From: Lysobacteraceae bacterium 2PB
GTDB lineage: Bacteria; Pseudomonadota; Gammaproteobacteria; Xanthomonadales; Xanthomonadaceae
Reading direction: 5' to 3'
NCBI GenBank assembly: GCA_005502915.1
Contig: SCMT01000007.1
Coordinates: 1 to 64,000, forward strand
Length of the DNA stretch: 64,000 nt
Both the position numbers and the translations under genes were made by a program. The first letter of the stretch is position 1. Each line of letters opens with the position of its first letter. The notes beneath the pieces were generated by a model, which saw only the letters and a program-made list of their open reading frames with translations, did no database searches and was not told where the DNA came from. Below are positions 8,594 through 17,557 of this stretch, one piece after another.

Positions 8594-8621
8594 CTCCCCG
8601 GACCCGTGCGGGTCCGGGGAG
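8594..8621. terminator. Bidirectional hairpin between spoT and the M14 protease gene
   Basis: A 12-bp perfect stem (CTCCCCGGACCC / GGGTCCGGGGAG) with a GTGC loop lies between the convergent stop codons. It is very GC-rich without long T-runs. Confidence 0.65.
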
Positions 8622-8647
8622 CGTTCCTCACGACGCGCGATGACGGA

Positions 8648-10975
8648 TCAGAACGTCACGCTCCAGCTGTCGATCCGGCCGGTGTCGTTCACCGCGTTGT
8701 CGTTGACGCGCAGCTTCCAGGTGCCGTTCAGCGCTTCGCTGGACAGGTTCACCGTGTAGGTGGCGTTGACGTTGTCCGCGCTGTCGCTGCTGCTGTAGTT
8801 CTTCAGCAGGTAGACCGAACCGTCGGGTGCGACCAGGTCGATGCGCAGGTCGCCGCGATACGTGTGCAGGATGTTCACCGCGACCGAGGCATTGGTCGGC
8901 GCGTTCCCCGGACGATTGGCGACGGTCACCGGGCTTTCGACGGTGGCGTTGTCGTTGATCGCGTAGTCGGTGCCGTTGCTGTAGGTCTGCGGCGGCGGCG
9001 TGCTGGTGCCCACGGCGATGGTCTCGGTCTTCGTGTGGCTCAGGCCGCCGTTGTCGGTGACCGTCAGCTTGACCGTGTAGGTGCCGGCGCTGGCGTAGGT
9101 CTTGGTCGGGCTGGCCTGGGTCGAGGTCGTGCCGTCGCCGAAATCCCAGCTGCGCGAGGCGATGCTGCCGTCGCTGTCGCTGGAGCGATCGGTGAAAGTG
9201 ACGCTGAGGCTGGCGGTCGGCGCGGTCGAGGTGAAATCCGCGACGGGTGCGACGTTGCCGCCGCCTCCGCCGCTGATGTTGACGATCACCGCGTTCGGCG
9301 CGCCGGCCTGGCCCGAGGCATCGACGCCCTGCACGTAGACGATGTGCCGGCCCGCGCTCAGCCCCGAGGTGTTGAGGCTGGCGGTGACGGTTTCGCGCGT
9401 GCTGTTGAAGCTGCCGTCGCTGGCGGACATGGCGATGGGCGTGGCGCCGGACACCCACGGCGGAGTGTCGACGTACATCCGCGCCGACGCGATGGCCTGC
9501 GAGGCTTCGGTGCCGTTGCTCTGGTTGAAGCGGGTGTCGTCGAGCACGGCCGTGATGGTCACCGCCGTGCCGGCCGGCACGCTGGCGGCGGAGGTGCTGA
9601 CGCTGACGCTGTCGGGACCGGATGGATAGCGGTACGGTGCCGAGAGGGTGCGCGCGGCGTACTTCAAGGCGGCGAGGTTGCGCGGCAGCACCGTCGACTC
9701 GAACGAGGAGCAGCCCTCGAAGAAGGCGCTGCCCAGTTCGAAGGCCAGGCTGGGCGTGCCGAGCAGGCCGTAGATAGTGTCGACGCTGCTGCCATCGGCG
9801 GTGTACAGCTCCGAGATCGTCTGCGGCCTGGCGCTGTTGTGGTACGCGACGCGGCGGCCGAGCGTGCGCAGCGCGGTGCCGTTGGGCGCGGCGCTGGAGG
9901 TGTAGCCCCAGGGCCACATCACCAGCTGGCCGTAGGCGTGCACGTCGATGTACATGCCGGTGGCGGTGTCCGGCGCGGCGGTGGTGGCGCCGTCGGCGCG
10001 CAGGTCGGGGAAGATGCCGCCGCTGTACGCGCCGCTGGCGCCGGGCGTGCCGGCGATCAGGCGGACGAGGGCCTGGGTTTCCGGTTCGGACTGGCGCGAC
10101 GGGCCGCGATAGGTCTCGGCGCAGGCGTTGCCGCTGGAGCCGCCGGAACCGCTGCTCCACTGGAACGGGAAGTTCCGGTTGAGATCGACGCCGAAGGTGC
10201 TGGCGCTGCAGCTGCCGTTGGTGTTGTTGACGTTCTTCCGCCAGGACGCGCCGGCTTCGGCCTTCTTGCGGCCGTCCGGGTTGGACTGCAGCACGATGTA
10301 GAAGACGTAGTTGTCCATCAGCCAGGTGGCTTCCGCGTCGGTGCCGTAGCCGTTGACGAGCCATTCGCCGAAGCGGGTGACCAGTTCGACCGGAGCGTAT
10401 TCGCGGGGGTGCATGCCGCCGGTGAGCACCATCGCCGGCTTGTTCGGGCGGGAGGCATTCGTGGCGGAGTTGGTCAGGCGCAGCACCTTGAGGTCGTAGC
10501 CGCCGCTGCCGCGCGTCTTCAGCCAGCTGCTGCCGATGTTGGACACGCTGGCCAGCGCCGGCCTGTTCGCGGTCAGCTGGTTGAGCGTGGTGTAGGTCTC
10601 TTCGACCGTGCGATAGCAGCTGTACCCGGAGATGCTGCGGGTGCCGAAGCCGCTGCGGGCGATGGCGCTTTCGGAGCGGCGCAGGGCCAGGGTCGCGTCG
10701 CGGTCGACGGTGACCGACAGGCCCAGCGCGCGCAGCTGCGCGATGTCGCGGCCGGTGGCGTCGGCGCGCACGGTGCGTGCGCGACGGTCGACGTGCACGT
10801 GCTGGAAGCGGTCGCCGAGCTGCTGCAGCTCGGCCTGGGTGCGATAGCGGATGACGACGACCGACGACGCATCCTCGGCGCTGCCAGGGGACATCGACGG
10901 GATGGTCTGGGTTGAGGCGACAACGGGAACGGACAACAGAAGCAACGCCGACAGCAGTTCTCTACGGTACCGCAT
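8648..10975 (-). CDS. Secreted M14 zinc carboxypeptidase with PKD and P/Homo B domains
   Basis: 775 residues, exported: the N-terminus MRYRRELLSALLLLSVPVVAS is a Sec signal peptide. A pro-region leads to an M14 catalytic domain with zinc ligands H189 and E192 (GGMHPREYAP) and H346 (YIDVHAYGQL), and the catalytic E413 (SLAFELG). A linker domain, a PKD fold (about 570-655; SWDFGDGTTS) and a C-terminal P/Homo B domain (about 663-775; HTYRGDLRIDL and GRIDSWSVTF) follow. This architecture is common in Lysobacter-type predatory bacteria, where P domains aid folding or are removed. The ATG at 10975 follows AAGGAGAG; the open frame extends upstream without a better start. Confidence 0.93.
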   Translation of the reverse strand: MRYRRELLSALLLLSVPVVASTQTIPSMSPGSAEDASSVVVIRYRTQAELQQLGDRFQHVHVDRRARTVRADATGRDIAQLRALGLSVTVDRDATLALRRSESAIARSGFGTRSISGYSCYRTVEETYTTLNQLTANRPALASVSNIGSSWLKTRGSGGYDLKVLRLTNSATNASRPNKPAMVLTGGMHPREYAPVELVTRFGEWLVNGYGTDAEATWLMDNYVFYIVLQSNPDGRKKAEAGASWRKNVNNTNGSCSASTFGVDLNRNFPFQWSSGSGGSSGNACAETYRGPSRQSEPETQALVRLIAGTPGASGAYSGGIFPDLRADGATTAAPDTATGMYIDVHAYGQLVMWPWGYTSSAAPNGTALRTLGRRVAYHNSARPQTISELYTADGSSVDTIYGLLGTPSLAFELGSAFFEGCSSFESTVLPRNLAALKYAARTLSAPYRYPSGPDSVSVSTSAASVPAGTAVTITAVLDDTRFNQSNGTEASQAIASARMYVDTPPWVSGATPIAMSASDGSFNSTRETVTASLNTSGLSAGRHIVYVQGVDASGQAGAPNAVIVNISGGGGGNVAPVADFTSTAPTASLSVTFTDRSSDSDGSIASRSWDFGDGTTSTQASPTKTYASAGTYTVKLTVTDNGGLSHTKTETIAVGTSTPPPQTYSNGTDYAINDNATVESPVTVANRPGNAPTNASVAVNILHTYRGDLRIDLVAPDGSVYLLKNYSSSDSADNVNATYTVNLSSEALNGTWKLRVNDNAVNDTGRIDSWSVTF

Positions 10976-11530
10976 GGTGTTCTCTCCTTGATCGTTTTTG
11001 ATGTGTTGTTGCGTACGGCGTCGTCCGTGCCCGGCCTGGAAGCCATGGGCACGTGGCATGCGATGCGCGGACGGGGCCCCCTCGAACAACCCGTCGTCGT
11101 GATCCGGCGCGGAACGGCTGCTGCTGTGTCGCCGGCTGCGATCGCCGGACGGACGCCTGGAGCGTGCATGACACGCTCGTGGGCCATGCTAGGTGCCTGC
11201 GAGACAGCAAACTTCGAAGGCGATCATGAAGTCGGGCCTCCGGTGGCCGGTCTTCATGACGTTTCAGCATGACGATGCCGATGCGAGGACGCGCCGGCAT
11301 GCGCACGTTGCGCGCGCTGGGTCGCGCACGCATGCAGGCGCGGCTCAATTCTTTCTCAAATGCCCGCGATGACCGGTCCCGACCCCGGCGCTACACTACG
11401 AGACCGTCCCGCGTGCTGGTCTGGTCGTCTCGATCCGATACCGTCACGCTCCCCCCCCCCCCGGACCATTCCCGGGCGCATGGCTTCGGCGCCCGCCCCG
11501 CAGATTCCTTCCGTTCACAACGAGCGCCCC
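10976..11530. other. 555-bp divergent intergenic region with a stem-loop and a poly-C tract
   Basis: It separates the M14 protease gene (minus) from ridA (plus). I see no convincing gene. It holds a stem-loop at 11224-11259 (TCATGAAG / CTTCATGA with an inner GGCC / GGCC), a possible weak promoter for ridA (ATGACC at 11369, 17 bp, TACACT at 11392-11397), and an uninterrupted run of 12 C at 11451-11462. Confidence 0.6.
11451..11462 (+). repeat. Homopolymeric C12 tract upstream of ridA
   Basis: Twelve consecutive C residues lie 68 bp before the ridA start, inside its likely 5' untranslated leader. Such tracts slip readily. It could change leader length between cells or be a sequencing artefact. 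Confidence 0.85.
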
Positions 11531-11914
11531 ATGCCCCGCGAATCGATCAACACCCCGAACGCTCCCGCCGCCATCGGTCCGTACTCGCAGGCCACCCGTG
11601 CCGGCGACATGGTCTTCCTCTCCGGCCAGATCCCGCTCGACCCGAATTCCGGCCTCATCGTCGAAGGCGACATCACGGCGCAGGCGCGCCAGGCGTTCGC
11701 GAACCTGCGCGAAGTCTGCGAGGCGGCCGGCGGTTCGTTCGCCGACGTCGTCCGCGTCGGCCTGTACCTCACCGACCTGTCCGAGTTCGCCGCGGTCAAC
11801 GCGGTGATGCAGGACGTGTTCCAGGCGCCGTACCCGGCGCGTTCGACCATCGAGGTGTCGGCGCTGCCGCGCGGCGCGAAGTTCGAGGTCGACGCGATCC
11901 TGGTCCTGGGCTGA
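11531..11914 (+). CDS. ridA: RidA/YjgF/UK114-family enamine/imine deaminase
   Basis: 127 residues, the normal size. RidA hydrolyses reactive 2-aminoacrylate-type enamines released by PLP enzymes and so protects cytosolic metabolism. Family marks are NAPAAIGPYSQAT near the N-terminus, SGQIPLDP, and the C-terminal ARSTIEVSALPRGAKFEVDA, which carries the substrate-binding Arg. The ATG at 11531 gives the family N-terminus; upstream codons in the same frame cross the C12 tract. recG follows after 37 bp, as is usual near spoT-recG clusters in gammaproteobacteria. Confidence 0.93.
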   Translation: MPRESINTPNAPAAIGPYSQATRAGDMVFLSGQIPLDPNSGLIVEGDITAQARQAFANLREVCEAAGGSFADVVRVGLYLTDLSEFAAVNAVMQDVFQAPYPARSTIEVSALPRGAKFEVDAILVLG

Positions 11915-11951
11915 TCGTCGGCCCCTCGACGCTGGGACCTCGCGACGCCGC

Positions 11952-14075
<2,124 letters not shown>

Positions 14076-14093
14076 GGCAGGGATGCAATGTAG

Positions 14094-14112
14094 AGCGGAG
14101 CGAAGCTCCGCT
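14094..14112 (+). repeat. GTAG-type palindromic (REP-like) hairpin after recG
   Basis: An 8-bp stem AGCGGAGC / GCTCCGCT with a GAA loop is preceded directly by GTAG (with one shared base) and followed by GCAC. That is the layout of GTAG-footed REP palindromes known from Stenotrophomonas and relatives. It may also serve as the recG 3' hairpin. A single copy was noticed in this window. Confidence 0.55.
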
Positions 14113-14154
14113 GCACCGTGCCGGGAAACCGTGTAACTGATCTTAGATCCGCAC

Positions 14155-14490
14155 TCAGCACAGTCCGTCCTGGTCTTCCGTGGGGCAGTAGATGTCGTGC
14201 AGCGTGCGCATCAGCCGCTGCACCGGGCCCTCGGCGACCGAATAGAACACGTTCTGCGCCTCGCGCCGGGTCTGCACCAGACCGCCTTCGCGCAGCACGG
14301 CGAGATGCTGCGACAGCGCGGACTGGCTCAGCTCGATCTCGGCATTGAGTTCGCCGACGGTCTTCTCGCCGTCGATCAGCAGGCACATCACCCGCAGCCG
14401 CTGCGCGTTCGACAGCGCCTTCAGCAGCTCCGCCGCCGCCTCCGCCTGGGCCTGCATCCGTTCGCCCATCGACAGTGCGCGCGCGTTCAC
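14155..14490 (-). CDS. bigR: ArsR-family regulator, BigR/SqrR-like (persulfide-sensing)
   Basis: 111 residues, a winged-helix repressor. The recognition region is LSQSALSQHLAVLREGGLV. Two cysteines (C36 in VMCLLIDGE and C102 in DIYCPTE) sit where BigR/SqrR carry the pair that forms a di- or polysulfide bridge on exposure to H2S or persulfides and releases DNA; C111 is the extra last residue. The GTG at 14490 overlaps the rhodanese TGA (GTGA), a translational-coupling layout, and gives the right length; an internal ATG (MGERMQ) is the alternative. It probably represses its own operon and the divergent SQR operon through the AT-rich operator at 14919-14945. Confidence 0.85.
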   Translation of the reverse strand: MNARALSMGERMQAQAEAAAELLKALSNAQRLRVMCLLIDGEKTVGELNAEIELSQSALSQHLAVLREGGLVQTRREAQNVFYSVAEGPVQRLMRTLHDIYCPTEDQDGLC

Positions 14491-14879
14491 GATGCGGTCT
14501 CCTCGGCGCCGCCGTCCTCGCGCCAGCGCAGCCAGCCGCCGGCCAGCGACAGCGGCTGCGCGAAGCCGAGCCGCTTCAGCGATTCGGCGGCCAGCGCCGA
14601 GCGCCCGCCGGTGCGGCAGTAGACGATCACCGGCGATTCGCGGTGCGACAGATGCTCGTCGCGCGCGCAGTTCACGGCCGGGTGGCCGTCGACCTGGAAC
14701 TCCAGCACCCCGCGCGGGATGTTCACGGCGCCGGGGATCCGGCCCTCGGCGTATTCGGCAGGCTCGCGCACGTCGATGACCGGTGCGCCGGCGGCCTGCA
14801 GCGCGCGCAGGCGGGAGGCGTCGATTTCCTCGATCGCGGCGCGGGCCTGTGCGACGAGGTCCTGGGCGGTGTGGGGCAT
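14487..14879 (-). CDS. Single-domain rhodanese-like sulfurtransferase
   Basis: 130 residues, one rhodanese domain with the active loop C88-RTGGR (VIVYCRTGGRSALAA) and the family motifs VIDVREPAEY and GRIPGAVNIP. The catalytic cysteine takes up sulfane sulfur as a persulfide and passes it to thiophilic acceptors such as cyanide, sulfite or thiols. It is the first gene of the minus-strand pair with the BigR-like regulator (4-bp overlap) and faces the SQR-like operon, so it fits a role in handling the persulfide made from H2S. Cytoplasmic; no signal peptide. Confidence 0.9.
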   Translation of the reverse strand: MPHTAQDLVAQARAAIEEIDASRLRALQAAGAPVIDVREPAEYAEGRIPGAVNIPRGVLEFQVDGHPAVNCARDEHLSHRESPVIVYCRTGGRSALAAESLKRLGFAQPLSLAGGWLRWREDGGAEETAS

Positions 14880-14901
14880 GGGAGGTCTCCGTTGAGGGGC
14901 G

Positions 14902-14945
14902 TTGACAGTGTAGCAATTTCTAAATAAGATATCTCTAAATTAGAT
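14902..14945 (+). promoter_or_regulatory. Promoter/operator of the sulfide module
   Basis: On the plus strand TTGACA (14902-14907), 17 bp and TAAGAT (14925-14930) form a near-consensus promoter for the SQR-like gene. Two AT-rich 12-mers, TCTAAATAAGAT (14919-14930) and TCTAAATTAGAT (14934-14945), lie 15 bp apart. The second contains the perfect palindrome TCTAA-A-TTAGA, and the first covers the -10. In so GC-rich a region this is most simply the binding site of the divergent BigR-like repressor. Confidence 0.75.
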
Positions 14946-14971
14946 GGCAATCAACTTGCCGGGGAGGGTGC

Positions 14972-16246
14972 ATGGCCAGTTCCATCGTGATCATCGGTGC
15001 GGGTCTGGGCGGCATGAGCGCGGCCTACGAGCTGCGCGAGGTCCTCGGCAAGACCCATCGGGTGACCGTGGTCGGCGAAGGCGATCGGTTCAGCTTCACC
15101 CCGTCCAATCCCTGGGTGGCCGTCGGCTGGCGCCAGCCCGAGGCCGTGACCCTGCCGGCGGGCGAATGCCTGGCGAAGAAGGGCATCGACTTCCGCAGCG
15201 ACGGCGTGGTGCGCATCGATGCCGAGGCGAACCGTGTCCAGACCGGCGACGGCAGCTGGCTCGACTACGACTACCTGCTGGTCTGCACCGGTCCGAAGCT
15301 CGCGTTCGATGAAGTGCCGGGCAGCGGGCCTGACGGCGGGTTCACGCAGTCGGTCTGCACCACGCCCCATGCGCGCCGCGCATGGGAGGCCTACGAGGCG
15401 TTCCTGCAGGCGCCCGGCCCGATCGTCGTCGGCGCGATGGCCGGCGCGAGCTGCTTCGGGCCGGCCTACGAATTCGCGATGATCCTCGACGCCGACCTGC
15501 GCAAGCGCAAGCTGCGCGACAGGGTGCCGATGACCTTCGTCACCAGCGAGCCCTACATCGGCCACATGGGCCTGGGCGGCGTCGGCGACTCGAAGGGCCT
15601 GATGGAGTCCGAGCTGCGCCAGCGCCACATCAAGTGGATCACCAATGCAAAGGTGGCCTCCATCGCTGCAGGCGAAATGCGCGTGATCGAACACGACGAC
15701 GAGGCCAGCCCGCGCAGGGAGCATGCGCTGCCGTTCTCCTACGCGATGATGCTGCCGGCGTTCCGCGGCGTCGATGCCGTCGCCGCCGTCGATGGGCTGT
15801 GCAATCCGAGAGGCTTCGTCCTCGTCGACAGCCACCAGCGCAGCGTGAAATACAGGAACATCTTCGCCGCCGGCGTGTGCGTCGCGATCCCGCCGGTCGA
15901 GGCCACGCCGATTCCCACCGGCGCGCCGAAGACCGGGTTCATGATCGAGTCGATGGTCACCACCATCGTGCGCAACATCGAAGCCGAACTCGCCGGCAGG
16001 CCCGCGACGTTCGAGGGCACCTGGAACGCGGTCTGCCTCGCCGACATGGGCGACACCGGCGCCGCTTTCGTCGCCCTGCCGCAGATCCCGCCGCGCAACG
16101 TCACGTGGGCGAAGACCGGCAAATGGGTGCATCTCGCGAAGATCGCCTTCGAGAAGTACTTCCTCTACAAGATGCGCCACGGCACCAGCGAGCCGGTCTA
16201 CGAAAAGCACGTGCTCAAGGCCCTGGGCATCGAACGTCTGAAATGA
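14972..16246 (+). CDS. FAD-dependent oxidoreductase, sulfide:quinone oxidoreductase-like
   Basis: 424 residues. It has an N-terminal FAD fold (SIVIIGAGLGGMSAAYEL), LLVCTGPKL and a second dinucleotide-type region with PIPTGAPKTGFM. Cysteines C129 (SVCTTP), C161 (GASCFGPAYEF) and C303 (GVCVAIPP) could be the redox cysteines of an SQR; C129 and C161 lie close to where SQR carries Cys128 and Cys160. It would oxidise H2S to zero-valent sulfur, reduce quinone, and bind the inner membrane peripherally. It opens the operon under the TTGACA promoter. Flavocytochrome c sulfide dehydrogenase-type or general NAD(P)/FAD oxidoreductase remain alternatives. Confidence 0.83.
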   Translation: MASSIVIIGAGLGGMSAAYELREVLGKTHRVTVVGEGDRFSFTPSNPWVAVGWRQPEAVTLPAGECLAKKGIDFRSDGVVRIDAEANRVQTGDGSWLDYDYLLVCTGPKLAFDEVPGSGPDGGFTQSVCTTPHARRAWEAYEAFLQAPGPIVVGAMAGASCFGPAYEFAMILDADLRKRKLRDRVPMTFVTSEPYIGHMGLGGVGDSKGLMESELRQRHIKWITNAKVASIAAGEMRVIEHDDEASPRREHALPFSYAMMLPAFRGVDAVAAVDGLCNPRGFVLVDSHQRSVKYRNIFAAGVCVAIPPVEATPIPTGAPKTGFMIESMVTTIVRNIEAELAGRPATFEGTWNAVCLADMGDTGAAFVALPQIPPRNVTWAKTGKWVHLAKIAFEKYFLYKMRHGTSEPVYEKHVLKALGIERLK

Positions 16247-16271
16247 CCCCCACCCGCACCGGAGACACCCC

Positions 16272-16475
16272 ATGAACCTCGACCGTGCCGTGATGGCCTT
16301 CGCCGGCCTGATGATCTTCCTGAGCCTCGCCCTGACCCACTTCGTGTCGCCGTGGTTCTGGCTCTTCACCGCCTTCATCGGCCTGAACCTGCTGCAGGCC
16401 AGCGTCACCGGGTTCTGTCCGGCGGCGATCCTGTTCCGCAAGCTCGGAGTGACCAGCGGATGCGCTTTCAAATGA
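16272..16475 (+). CDS. Small DUF2892-like inner-membrane protein
   Basis: 67 residues with two hydrophobic helices joined by a short turn (AGLMIFLSLALTHF and FWLFTAFIGLNLLQA), followed by TGFCPAAILFRKLG, the family signature. The same module is fused to rhodanese in YgaP, where its cysteine may accept sulfane sulfur at the membrane. It is the second gene of the sulfide operon, 25 bp after the SQR-like gene, and overlaps the next gene by ATGA. Confidence 0.88.
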   Translation: MNLDRAVMAFAGLMIFLSLALTHFVSPWFWLFTAFIGLNLLQASVTGFCPAAILFRKLGVTSGCAFK

Positions 16476-17557
16476 ACCGGATCGGCCTGCGCCTGACGCT
16501 CGCCGTGGCGCTGGCCGCCACGCTGGCCGGCTGCGGCGCCGACGATGCCGTCGATGTGCGTCCGGCCCCGCCTGCGATCGAGACCTTCGTCGCCCGTGGT
16601 GGCGCCGATGCCGAAGGGCGCGCCTGGGACGGCACCGTCGAAGCGGTGCGCGAGGCGGTGCTCTCCGCGCAGACCGGCGGTCGCGTGACCGCGGTCGATG
16701 TCGATGTGAACGACCGCGTCGCCGCCGGCCAGGTGCTGCTGCGCCTGACCGTGGTCGAACAGCAGGCCGGCGTCGATGCGGCGCGCGCGCAGCTGCGCGC
16801 GGCGGAAGCCTCGGCCGTCGAAGCCGAACGCCAGTACCAGCGTTTCGCCTCGCTTGCACGCGACAAGTACGTCTCGGGTGCGCAGCTCGACCAGGCCCGC
16901 GCCGCGCGCGATGCCGCCAACGCCGCGCGCGATGCGGCGCGCGCGCAGGTCTCGGCTGCCGGGCAGAACGCGGATTACACGACGGTGCGCGCGCCCTATG
17001 CCGGCATCGTCGCCGCGCGCCGCGTCGAGCCGGGCGAGACCGTCGGCCCCGGCCAGCCGCTGCTGACCGTGTACGCGCCGGACGATCTGCGCATCGAAGT
17101 GCGCGTGCCGCAGTCGGCCGCCGATGCGATCCGCGCGAAGCCGCAGGCGCAGGTCGTGTTCGACGACGGGCGCCGCGTCGAGGCGCGCGCGGTCGTGGTC
17201 TATCCCGCCGCCGATCCCGCCAGCCACAGCGTGCCGGTGCGCGTCGCGCTGCCGCGCATCGAAACGGGCGCGCCGGCGCCGGGTGCGACCGCGAAGGTGG
17301 TGTTCCCGATCGCCGGCGGCGATGGCGGCGTGCGCATTCCCGATGCCGCCGTAGCCCGGCGCGGCGAACTCACCGCCGTTTACGTGGTGAAGGACGGCCG
17401 CGTGCTGCTGCGCCAGGTGCGCCTGGGGGCGCGCAATGGGGAGACCGTCGATGTACTCGCAGGGCTGGCGCCCGGCGAAGTGGTGGCACGCGATCCCGCC
17501 GCGGCCCTGCGCATGCTCGCGGCCGCGCGCGTCGCGCAGGGAGGTCCGAATGACTGA
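16472..17557 (+). CDS. RND efflux periplasmic adaptor lipoprotein (MFP)
   Basis: 361 residues. The N-terminus MNRIGLRLTLAVALAATLAGC is a lipoprotein signal with acylated C21. A lipoyl/biotinyl half (GGRVTAVDVDVNDRVAAGQVL), an alpha-hairpin (about 95-150, rich in Ala and Arg), the second lipoyl half (TTVRAPYAGIVAARRVEPGETV) and beta-barrel/membrane-proximal domains follow. It links the inner-membrane RND pump to an outer-membrane TolC-type channel, which is not encoded nearby. The ATG at 16472 overlaps the upstream stop (ATGA); ATG 16460 is an alternative. It is translationally coupled to the sulfide operon. Confidence 0.93.
   Translation: MNRIGLRLTLAVALAATLAGCGADDAVDVRPAPPAIETFVARGGADAEGRAWDGTVEAVREAVLSAQTGGRVTAVDVDVNDRVAAGQVLLRLTVVEQQAGVDAARAQLRAAEASAVEAERQYQRFASLARDKYVSGAQLDQARAARDAANAARDAARAQVSAAGQNADYTTVRAPYAGIVAARRVEPGETVGPGQPLLTVYAPDDLRIEVRVPQSAADAIRAKPQAQVVFDDGRRVEARAVVVYPAADPASHSVPVRVALPRIETGAPAPGATAKVVFPIAGGDGGVRIPDAAVARRGELTAVYVVKDGRVLLRQVRLGARNGETVDVLAGLAPGEVVARDPAAALRMLAAARVAQGGPND

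Noticed and set aside
6376-8631. 751-codon minus-strand frame opposite spoT
   Set aside because: spoT has full HD, synthetase, TGS and ACT motifs; the opposite frame is His/Arg/Asp-rich filler.
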